From Actinomycetota bacterium (lineage in GTDB: Bacteria > Actinomycetota > Actinomycetes > Streptosporangiales > Streptosporangiaceae): a DNA stretch of 16,304 nucleotides. Numbering within the stretch: position 1 is the stretch's first letter; each line of letters starts with the position of its first letter. Shown piece after piece: positions 6,015 to 12,294 of the stretch. Below the pieces are notes generated by a model, which saw only the letters and a program-made list of their open reading frames with translations, did no database searches and was not told where the DNA came from. The translations under genes were made by a program, and so were the position numbers. The stretch lies in assembly GCA_003140115.1 (NCBI GenBank), contig PLIQ01000239.1, positions 46,034-62,337 of the forward strand, written 5' to 3'.

Positions 6015-7457
6015 ATGAGCCAGAAGGTCGTGATCGGGGTCGTCTTCGTGGCGGCCATGTTCATGAGCATCATGGACGCGACCATCGTGAATGTCGCGCT
6101 GCCCACCATCGGCCGCGACTTCAAGGTGGGCCCCACGGCGGTGGACAGCATCTCGATCGCCTTCCTGGTCAGCCTGGCCGTGTTCATCCCGGCCTCCGGC
6201 TGGCTCGGCGACCGGCTGGGCGGCAAGCGGGTCCTGCTCGCGGCCATCGCGGTGTTCACCGTCGCCTCCGCGCTGTGCGGGCTGGCCTCCAGCCTGGGCG
6301 AGCTGGTCGCGTTCCGGATCCTGCAGGGCGCCGGCGGCGGCATGCTCGCTCCGGTCGGGATGGCCATGTTGTACCGCGCGTTCCCGCCCGCGGAGCGGCT
6401 GCGGGCCGCGGCCATCCTCACCGTGCCCACCACGCTCGCCCCGGCTCTCGGCCCGGTGCTGGGCGGGCTGCTGGTGACCGAGCTGTCCTGGCGCTGGGTG
6501 TTCTACGTCAACCTGCCGCTCGGCGTGGCAACGTTCACGTTCGGCCTGCTGTTCCTGCAGCAGCAAAAGCAGGATCGGCCGGGGCGGTTCGACCTGGCCG
6601 GCTTCCTGCTGTCCGGGGTGGGTCTGGGGCTGCTGATGTACGGCGTCTCGGAGGGACCCAACCTGGGCTGGCGGCGGCCGGACGTGCTCGCTACCATCGC
6701 GGCCGGGGTCGTGCTGCTGGTCGCGATGGTGGTGGTCGAGCTGAGGTCCCCCGCGCCCATGGTGGACCTGCGGCTGCTGAAGAACCGCCTGTTCGGGCTG
6801 GGCAACGGGGTGATCGTGCTGGCGTCGGTCGCGTTCCTGGGCACGTTGTACGCGATCTCGCTGTACTACCAGGACGGCCGCGGCTTGAGCGCGCTCGGTT
6901 CCGGGCTGAGCACCTTCCCCGAGGCGTTCGGGGTCATGGGCGGCGCGCAGCTGGCCAGCCGGGTGCTATATCCGCGGCTCGGCCCGCGCCGCCATCTCAC
7001 CCTCGGGCTGACCGGGACGGCGGCTTCGATCGGGCTGCTCGCGCTGCTGGGGCCGCAGACCAGCCTGTGGTGGGCGCGGCTGCTCCTGCTCTCGCTGGGG
7101 TTGTTCATGGCCCAGGTGTTCGTCCCGGTCCAGGCGGCCTCGTTCGCTACCATCACGCCCGCGGCCACCGGCCGGGCCTCCGCCATGTTCAACGCGGTGC
7201 GCCAGCTCGGCGGGGCGGTGGGCGTGGCCGTGCTGACGACCGCCATCGTGCTGGTCGGTCCGGTGCACCTGGTCGCCGGGCACGAGGTGGCCAACCTCAC
7301 CGCGTACCGCGTGGCCTTCCTGGTCGCCGCCGCGATCTGCCTGTGCGGCGTGGCCTGCTCGCTGGCCATCCGAGATGCCGACGCCGCCGGCACGATGCCG
7401 GGCCGGCGCGGTCAGGACCTGACCGATCCGGCTCCCGCACCCTCAGCCGCGGCGTGA
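6015..7457 (+). CDS. MFS transporter, DHA2 (EmrB/QacA-type) drug:H+ antiporter family
   Basis: A 480-aa polytopic inner-membrane protein, probably with 14 transmembrane helices, exporting drugs or metabolites by proton antiport. The first helix contains SIMDATIVNVALPTI, the DHA2 D1 signature. Motif A (GWLGDRLGGKRV) lies between helices 2 and 3, FRILQGAGGGMLAP is in helix 4, and the antiporter motif C region reads LAPALGPVLGGLL. RWVFYVNLPLG follows, as in EmrB and QacA. Later halves repeat the pattern (RASAMFNAVRQLGGAVGVAV). The ATG at 6015 is preferred, with GGGAG upstream; an upstream in-frame TTG at 5925 would add 30 non-membrane residues overlapping the divergent promoter region. The stop abuts the next gene, indicating an operon with the GNAT-like and Nudix genes. 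The substrate is unknown. Confidence 0.94.
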   Translation: MSQKVVIGVVFVAAMFMSIMDATIVNVALPTIGRDFKVGPTAVDSISIAFLVSLAVFIPASGWLGDRLGGKRVLLAAIAVFTVASALCGLASSLGELVAFRILQGAGGGMLAPVGMAMLYRAFPPAERLRAAAILTVPTTLAPALGPVLGGLLVTELSWRWVFYVNLPLGVATFTFGLLFLQQQKQDRPGRFDLAGFLLSGVGLGLLMYGVSEGPNLGWRRPDVLATIAAGVVLLVAMVVVELRSPAPMVDLRLLKNRLFGLGNGVIVLASVAFLGTLYAISLYYQDGRGLSALGSGLSTFPEAFGVMGGAQLASRVLYPRLGPRRHLTLGLTGTAASIGLLALLGPQTSLWWARLLLLSLGLFMAQVFVPVQAASFATITPAATGRASAMFNAVRQLGGAVGVAVLTTAIVLVGPVHLVAGHEVANLTAYRVAFLVAAAICLCGVACSLAIRDADAAGTMPGRRGQDLTDPAPAPSAAA

Positions 7458-7469
7458 GTGATCGGATCG

Positions 7470-7922
7470 ATGATGAGCTTCGTACCTGAGGACTTCGTAG
7501 TGCCGCATGTGCTGGTCACCGAGGCGTTCCGGCTGGAGCCGCTCGGGCCGGAGCACAACGAGGGCGACTACCGGGCCTGGACGTCGAGCATCGAGCACAT
7601 CAGGGCCACGCCGGGATTCGCGGGCCGGGCGTGGCCGACGCCCGGCATGACGCTGGCGGCGAACCTGGGTGACTTGCAGCGGCACGCCGCGGACTTCGCC
7701 GGGCGTTCGGGGTTCACGTACACGGTGCGGGCTTCGGGGAGCGACGAGATTATCGGGTGCGTATATATCTATCCGCTGGCTGAGGGTTCTGGAGCCGACG
7801 TCCGGTCCTGGGTGAGCGCGGACCAGGCCTCGCTCGACGTGGTGTTGTATGACGCGGTGTCCGGGTGGCTGGCCGAGGCGTGGCCGTTCACCGGGGTCAG
7901 GTACTCGCCGCGCACCCGATAG
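7470..7922 (+). CDS. GNAT-like N-acetyltransferase family protein (lacks clear acetyl-CoA loop)
   Basis: A small soluble protein of about 150 aa. The first third, VTEAFRLEPLGPEHNEGDYRAW, has the opening strand and helix of GNAT acetyltransferases. FTYTVRASGSDEIIGCVYIYPL gives the central beta-strand pair expected of the fold. The usual R/Q-x-x-G-x-G/A acetyl-CoA pyrophosphate loop is not visible; instead the chain runs SWVSADQASLDVVLYDAVSGWL and ends WPFTGVRYSPRTR. This may be a degenerate or non-catalytic member. The start is uncertain: GTG 7458 directly follows the MFS stop, while ATG 7470 and 7473 are alternatives with only weak ribosome sites. It lies between the MFS gene and the Nudix gene (9-bp gap), so it is part of that operon. 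Confidence 0.72.
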   Translation: MMSFVPEDFVVPHVLVTEAFRLEPLGPEHNEGDYRAWTSSIEHIRATPGFAGRAWPTPGMTLAANLGDLQRHAADFAGRSGFTYTVRASGSDEIIGCVYIYPLAEGSGADVRSWVSADQASLDVVLYDAVSGWLAEAWPFTGVRYSPRTR

Positions 7923-7931
7923 TGTGCCGAG

Positions 7932-8570
7932 GTGACCGACATAGCTGCCGACGCGGTGCGCCGGATCGGGATCAGGCTTGCCGCGCTGGCCCAGGACGGG
8001 CTGACCTTCGCCACCGGCGACTACGACCTGGACCGGTACCGGCAGGTGAGCCAGCTGGCGGCCGAGTTGCTGGCGGTGATCAGCGGCCGCCCGGCGGCTG
8101 ATCTCGCGGTCGAGCTCGGCCGTGACTCCGGCTACGCCACGCCGAAGGTCGACGTGCGCGGGGCGATCTTCGACGACCGGGAGCGCGTGCTGCTCATGCA
8201 GGAGAAGACCGACCGCCGGTGGTCGCTGCCGGGCGGCTGGGCCGACCCGGGGGACGCCCCTTCGGCCGCGGCGACCCGGGAGATCCTGGAGGAGACCGGT
8301 TATCACAGCTCGGCGGTGAAGCTGATCGCCTGCTGGGATCGCGACCTGCAGGGCAACCTGCCGCCGCTGCCGGTACACGTCTACAAGCTGTTCTTTCTGT
8401 GCCGCCGCGACGGCGCCGTCCAGCCGCCGTCCACGCTGGAGACGCTCGAGGTCGGCTGGTTCGGCCTGGGCGAGCTGCCGCCGCTGTCCCTCGGCCGGGT
8501 CAACCACCGCCAGCTCGAGCGGGCGCTGGCCCACCACCGGGATCCCTCGCTGCCCACCGAATTCGACTAG
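7932..8570 (+). CDS. Nudix hydrolase with N-terminal helical domain (PF12535-like)
   Basis: A 212-aa cytosolic hydrolase of nucleoside diphosphates linked to a second group X. Residues about 8-60 match the helical Nudix_N domain (IRLAALAQDGLTFATGDYDL, then RYRQVSQLAAELLA). The Nudix domain follows from VDVRGAIF at about 73. The Nudix box spans 102-124 and reads GWADPGD, then AAATREILEETGY. The REILEE metal-binding core is complete, but the first glutamate of the consensus GX5EX7REUXEEXGU is an aspartate (D108). The start is GTG at 7932, 9 bp after the GNAT-like stop. It is the last gene of the MFS/GNAT/Nudix operon. The substrate is not predictable; ADP-ribose and nucleotide sugars are candidates for the family. 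Confidence 0.93.
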   Translation: MTDIAADAVRRIGIRLAALAQDGLTFATGDYDLDRYRQVSQLAAELLAVISGRPAADLAVELGRDSGYATPKVDVRGAIFDDRERVLLMQEKTDRRWSLPGGWADPGDAPSAAATREILEETGYHSSAVKLIACWDRDLQGNLPPLPVHVYKLFFLCRRDGAVQPPSTLETLEVGWFGLGELPPLSLGRVNHRQLERALAHHRDPSLPTEFD

Positions 8571-8844
8571 GTCCGGCGCGGCGCGCCGTCGGCATGCGCG
8601 GCGGCCCCGGGCGGCCCACGCACAAGGTATCGTTTTGAGATATGGGCCTAAGTCGACGCCGAGATCGTGCGCTTGCTGCGGGTGGCCTACGAGCAGTACG
8701 CCTGACCACGAAGCCCTGTCTGGATGGCGCCAAGCGTCGCGCAAAGTTTGCCTGATTCTCGGGCTGCGGAAGTCGCTGCGCCATCGGGCGCCATTCATAC
8801 TGATCTTGCCGCGCTGGTTCTAGCCGAATGGGGTCGGGCATCAG
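8571..8844. other. Intergenic stretch without a convincing gene; possible coding remnant at 8610-8705
   Basis: This 274-bp gap separates the Nudix gene from the desaturase gene and should hold the Nudix terminator and the desaturase promoter, though I can identify neither. Codons 8625-8648 read RYRFEIWA, then a TAA at 8649, then codons 8652-8702 read VDAEIVRLLRVAYEQYA and a TGA at 8703. The codon use and amphipathic helix look like a former protein C-terminus interrupted by one stop. No long frame covers it. It could equally be chance. Confidence 0.35.
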
Positions 8845-9819
8845 GTGGAGGCGTCACATAGTACGAGCGTCATCGACGACGGCGGGATAGCCAGCGAGGC
8901 TTCCCAGCCCGACACGGCCAAGCCGCTTCTGGATTCCCCGCAGACACTGGCCGCGGGCATTGCCATGTGGGTGGCCGTCGTGCTTCCGCTGGTCGGGGTG
9001 GCGGTCGCCATCGCGGTCGGCTGGGGCTGGGGCCTGTCCATCCTGGATCTGTCCATGGCGGCGGTCGCCTACCTGCTGACGGGACTGGCCGTTACGGTCG
9101 GCTATCACCGCGGCTTCACCCACCGCGCGTTCAAAGCCCGCCGGGGGCTGCGCATCGCGCTGGCCGTCGGCGGCCTGCTCGCGGTCGAAGGTTCACCGGT
9201 CCAATGGGTAGCCAACCACCGCCGTCACCACGCGTTCTCCGACCGGGAGGGCGATCCGCACTCCCCCTGGCGATACGGGACCGACACCCGGGCTCTGCTG
9301 AAGGGCATGATTTACGCCCACGTCGGCTGGATGCTGAAGCGTGAGCTGAGCAACCGGGCCCGGTTCGCCCCCGACATCCTGGCCGACCGCGACCTGCGTG
9401 CCGTCGGGCGGTTCTCCGGGGTACTGGTCGCCGCGTCACTGCTCGTACCCGCGGGCGTCGGCGGCCTGGTCACAGGCACCTGGTCCGGCGCCGTGGCGGG
9501 ATTCTTCTGGGCCGGGCTGATCCGGGTGGCGCTTTTGCACCACGTCACCTGGTCGGTGAACTCCGTCTGCCACGTGGTAGGTAAGCGCCCGTTCTCCTGC
9601 CGGGACCGAGCGACGAACTTCTGGCCGCTGGCCATCTTGTCCCTGGGCGAGAGCTGGCATAACTCTCATCACGCCGACCCGACCTCGGCGCGGCACGGGA
9701 CGTTGCCCGGGCAGATCGACCCGAGCGCCCGGGTCATCTGGCTGCTGGAGAAGCTGAACCTGGTCTACGACGTGCGCTGGCCGGATCAGCAGCGTATCGC
9801 GGCCAAGCTGGCCAGCTAA
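8845..9819 (+). CDS. Acyl-CoA desaturase, delta-9 stearoyl-CoA desaturase type
   Basis: A 324-aa membrane-bound di-iron fatty acid desaturase, inserting a cis double bond in acyl-CoA chains. The three histidine clusters that ligate iron are intact: HRGFTH at 88-93, HRRHH at 125-129 and HNSHH at 272-276. Further conserved residues NSVCH (about 239-243) and DPHSPW support the class. Hydrophobic stretches at about 38-58, 68-86, 103-120, 190-210 and 216-232 fit the four-helix membrane topology. The N-terminal 30 residues are polar and poorly conserved. The start is GTG at 8845, whose ribosome site is weak, so an alternative start inside the polar leader cannot be excluded. The length is normal. 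The gene appears monocistronic. It would adjust membrane fluidity using electrons from ferredoxin or a flavoprotein encoded elsewhere. Confidence 0.94.
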   Translation: MEASHSTSVIDDGGIASEASQPDTAKPLLDSPQTLAAGIAMWVAVVLPLVGVAVAIAVGWGWGLSILDLSMAAVAYLLTGLAVTVGYHRGFTHRAFKARRGLRIALAVGGLLAVEGSPVQWVANHRRHHAFSDREGDPHSPWRYGTDTRALLKGMIYAHVGWMLKRELSNRARFAPDILADRDLRAVGRFSGVLVAASLLVPAGVGGLVTGTWSGAVAGFFWAGLIRVALLHHVTWSVNSVCHVVGKRPFSCRDRATNFWPLAILSLGESWHNSHHADPTSARHGTLPGQIDPSARVIWLLEKLNLVYDVRWPDQQRIAAKLAS

Positions 9820-9840
9820 CGCTCCCCCGATCCAGGGATA

Positions 9841-9858
9841 TGCCGGGTAATTCCGGCA
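9841..9858 (+). repeat. Short inverted repeat after the desaturase gene (terminator or operator candidate)
   Basis: TGCCGG and CCGGCA form a perfect 6-bp stem around a 6-nt AT-rich loop, 21 bp after the desaturase stop. There is no T-run, so termination would be of the weak actinobacterial kind. It also lies about 100 bp before the sigma-factor start and could be an operator there. Confidence 0.35.
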
Positions 9859-9958
9859 CGGGATAGTTGTTGGCGTTTCGGCGTCGGACGACTCTTACCG
9901 GTGAGTGAGCGGGCGGGCCGACCCGCGGACGCAACTGGCCGGAGGCGAGGAAATCACC

Positions 9959-10702
9959 ATGCAGGCGCCCAAGACGAGGTCGGGCTGGGAGCTGTCCAGG
10001 TCAGGGGAGCTGGCGGGGGCGTGGAGCTGCGGGCCGATGCCGGTGACGCAGGTCCGGTCCAGACCGCGGTCCAGTCCGAGCGACGTGATCGCGGGCATGA
10101 CGGTCCCCGTGCCCCGAGACAGCCGCGCCGAGACCCGCCGCGCCGAGACGGGCCGCGACGCTGACCGCGCGGTGACCGCGCTCTACCTGACCCACTACCG
10201 GCCGCTGGTCAAGACGGCCGCGCTGCTGGTGCGGGAGCTGGCCACGGCGGAGGAGATCGTGCAGGACTCGTTCGTCGCCGTACACGCCGCCTGGCGGCGG
10301 CTGCCCGACACCGACCACGCGCTGTCCTACCTACGCCGGTCGGTCGTCGACCGGTCCCGGGCGGCGCTGCGGCAGCACACGGTGGTGGACAAGCTCGCCC
10401 CCCGGCTCGCGCCTGAGGTGCCCAGCGATCAGGGCCAGCCGAGCATCGAGGTCGAGCGGTCCGCCTTTATCTCGGCGTTGTGGACCCTGCCGGCCCGGCA
10501 ACGGGAGGTCGTGGTGCTGCGGTACTTCGCCGACCTGCCCGAGACCCAGGTCGCCTCGGCCATTGGCATCAGCGAAAGCGCGGTCAAGACCCACGTGGCC
10601 CGGGCCATGTCCTCGCTGCGAACCGAGCTGCGCAAGGCCCCGTCCGCTACCGCGACTGGCCCCGGGGATCACCGAACTGCCGGCGCAGAACCGTCTTCAT
10701 GA
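9959..10702 (+). CDS. SigE-family ECF RNA polymerase sigma factor (sigma-70 regions 2 and 4)
   Basis: A 247-aa sigma factor of the SigE family of extracytoplasmic-function type, directing RNA polymerase to a stress or envelope regulon. Region 2 spans about 71-140: DRAVTALYLTHYRPLVKTAALL, then TAEEIVQDSFVAVHAAWRRL and YLRRSVVDRSR. Region 4 spans about 165-224: LPARQREVVVLRYFADLPETQVASAIG, then the helix-turn-helix ISESAVKTHVARAMSSLR. The ATG at 9959 is favoured by GGAGGCGAGG at 9941-9950, 8 nt upstream, but leaves a 70-residue Arg-rich, unconserved head. The ATG at 10097 would give a conventional length without a clear ribosome site. No anti-sigma gene is adjacent. The last 56 bp overlap the convergent acyl-CoA synthetase gene. 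Confidence 0.9.
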   Translation: MQAPKTRSGWELSRSGELAGAWSCGPMPVTQVRSRPRSSPSDVIAGMTVPVPRDSRAETRRAETGRDADRAVTALYLTHYRPLVKTAALLVRELATAEEIVQDSFVAVHAAWRRLPDTDHALSYLRRSVVDRSRAALRQHTVVDKLAPRLAPEVPSDQGQPSIEVERSAFISALWTLPARQREVVVLRYFADLPETQVASAIGISESAVKTHVARAMSSLRTELRKAPSATATGPGDHRTAGAEPSS

Positions 10703-12209
10703 CCTTGCCGCTGGCGTTACGGGGCAGGGCGGGCACGAGGTGCAAGATGGTCGGGAGCTTGTACCGGGCCAGGCGGCCGGTGCCCCATTCGCGTAGCTCG
10801 TCGATGGTCAGCAAGGCACCGGGATGCAGGGCGGCGACCGCGGCCGGCGTCTCGCCCCACTGCTCGTGGGGCGCGCCGATCACGGCCAGCTCGGCTACGG
10901 CCGGGTGCGAGGCCAGGGCGTTCTCCACTTCGGCGCAGTACACGTTCTCGCCGCCGGTAATGATCATGTCTTTCTGCCGGTCGACGACATAGAGGAAGCC
11001 CTCCTCGTCCGCACGGACCAGGTCACCGGAGTGGAACCAGCCGCCGCGCAGCGCCTCGGCGGTGGCTTCCGGGTTCTGCCAGTATCCGGACATGACCTGC
11101 GGGCCGCGGTAGACGATCTCGCCGACCTCGCCGGGCGGGACGTCCTTCATGTCGCCATCGACGATCCGGGCCGACACGGTGGTGACCGGCCTGCCCACCG
11201 ACCCGATCTTGCGCAGCGCGTCCGCACCGTCCAGGGCGCAGGTCACCGGCGACATCTCGGTCTGGCCGAACACCGCGACGTTGGCCGCCCTGGGGAAAGC
11301 CTCGGCCATCTGGGTCAGCAGCGTCGTGGTCGCCGGCGCGGCACCCCAGGACACCACCTTGAGCGCGGACAAGTCGCGCCCCGCAAGCGTCGGGTCGGCG
11401 CAGACCAGCTGCCACTGCGACGGTACGAGGAACATGCAGGTGGTCCGTTCGGCTTCCATGGTTTCCAAGGTCGTCGCGGCGTTGAAGCCGCCGCTGGGCA
11501 GCAGGACCATCGTGGCGCCAATGAGCACCATGGGCGCCACCGTGCCGATGGAGGCGATGTGGAACATCGGCGCCGCGCACAGGTTGACCTCGTGGTCGTC
11601 GAACAGCCGCCAGGCCCGGATGACGGTGAGCGCCTGGCACTGCAGGTTCTGGTGGGACAGGACCGCCCCCTTGGGCTGCCCGGTGGTACCGGAGGTGTAC
11701 ATGATCAGGGCGGGGCTGTCCTCGGGCACATCGACCGCAGGCGGCTCGGCCGTTCCGTCCGGCTCCGGGAAATAGGGGTCAGCGCCGTCGGTAGCGCCGA
11801 CCGACACGAAGCCGATCCGGGGCCGGCCCACAGCCCGGGCGTGTGCCGCGGCCGGGCCCGTCGTCTCGTCCACCACCAGGAGGCAGGCCCCGGAATCGGT
11901 GAGGATGAAGGCGATCTCGTCCGGGGCCAGCCGGAAGTTGATCGGGACCGCGATCGCGCCCAGGGCGTTGACCGCGAACATGGTCTCGAGGAACTCCGGA
12001 CGGTTCGTCATCATGATGGCCACCCGGTGCCCGGCGCCGACGCCGCGCTGGCTCATGGCGGCCGCTATCGCGCTGACCCGCTGGTGGAGCTGCGACCAGG
12101 TGACCGAGCGGCCTTCGAAGCGGAGGTACACCGCGTCCGGTTTGGCGTGCGCGTGCCGGGCGATGTGATTGACCCAGTGATTGCGCCGCCGGACAGCCGC
12201 CTCGTTCAT
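10647..12209 (-). CDS. AMP-forming acyl-CoA synthetase (FadD-like)
   Basis: A 520-aa cytosolic ANL-superfamily ligase that activates a carboxylic acid to acyl-AMP and then acyl-CoA. The phosphate-binding loop YTSGTTGQPKG is at 171-181, GQTEMSP (A5) at 315-321, GWFHSGD (A7) at 390-396, DRQKDMIITGGENVY (A8 hinge) at 410-424, and the adenylation lysine is K502 in NASGKVMKT. All catalytic motifs are complete and the length is standard. It belongs to the medium/long-chain or aryl-acid ligase group; the acid specificity cannot be read. The ATG at 12209 is strongly supported by AGGAAGGGGG just upstream. It is divergent from the malic enzyme gene and convergent with the sigma gene, overlapping it by 56 bp at the 3' end, where both proteins end in ordinary-looking tails. 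Confidence 0.95.
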   Translation of the reverse strand: MNEAAVRRRNHWVNHIARHAHAKPDAVYLRFEGRSVTWSQLHQRVSAIAAAMSQRGVGAGHRVAIMMTNRPEFLETMFAVNALGAIAVPINFRLAPDEIAFILTDSGACLLVVDETTGPAAAHARAVGRPRIGFVSVGATDGADPYFPEPDGTAEPPAVDVPEDSPALIMYTSGTTGQPKGAVLSHQNLQCQALTVIRAWRLFDDHEVNLCAAPMFHIASIGTVAPMVLIGATMVLLPSGGFNAATTLETMEAERTTCMFLVPSQWQLVCADPTLAGRDLSALKVVSWGAAPATTTLLTQMAEAFPRAANVAVFGQTEMSPVTCALDGADALRKIGSVGRPVTTVSARIVDGDMKDVPPGEVGEIVYRGPQVMSGYWQNPEATAEALRGGWFHSGDLVRADEEGFLYVVDRQKDMIITGGENVYCAEVENALASHPAVAELAVIGAPHEQWGETPAAVAALHPGALLTIDELREWGTGRLARYKLPTILHLVPALPRNASGKVMKTVLRRQFGDPRGQSR

Positions 12210-12294
12210 GCCCCCTTCCTATAGCACGCGGCGCGCGGCCACCATAGGCTCCTGACGGCAACCGGTGGCTGGCCTGAGCTGGGTGGGTGATGTC
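12210..12294. promoter_or_regulatory. Divergent intergenic region, acyl-CoA synthetase / malic enzyme
   Basis: This 85-bp gap holds the ribosome site of the synthetase gene (complement of 12211-12220) and the start region of the malic enzyme gene. CCTAT (12218-12222) and ATAGG (12244-12248) form a short inverted repeat flanking a GC-rich core. No confident -35/-10 pair is visible. Shared regulation of the two genes is possible. Confidence 0.4.

Noticed and set aside
5591..7489. 632-codon plus-strand open frame across the MFS gene
   Set aside because: It is in another frame over the dehydrogenase and MFS genes and is rich in Arg, Gly and Ala without membrane helices. The MFS frame carries all family motifs.
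8642..8755. Small plus-strand frame of about 37 codons starting MGLSRRRD
   Set aside because: No ribosome site, Arg-rich low-information product, and a competing frame in the same place looks more protein-like.
7443..8798. 451-codon minus-strand open frame over the GNAT-like and Nudix genes
   Set aside because: Antisense to a gene with an almost perfect Nudix box, and the product has no recognisable domain.
10824..12224. 466-codon plus-strand open frame opposite the acyl-CoA synthetase gene
   Set aside because: A shadow of a fully motif-complete synthetase gene; composition dominated by Gly, Arg, Asp and His.
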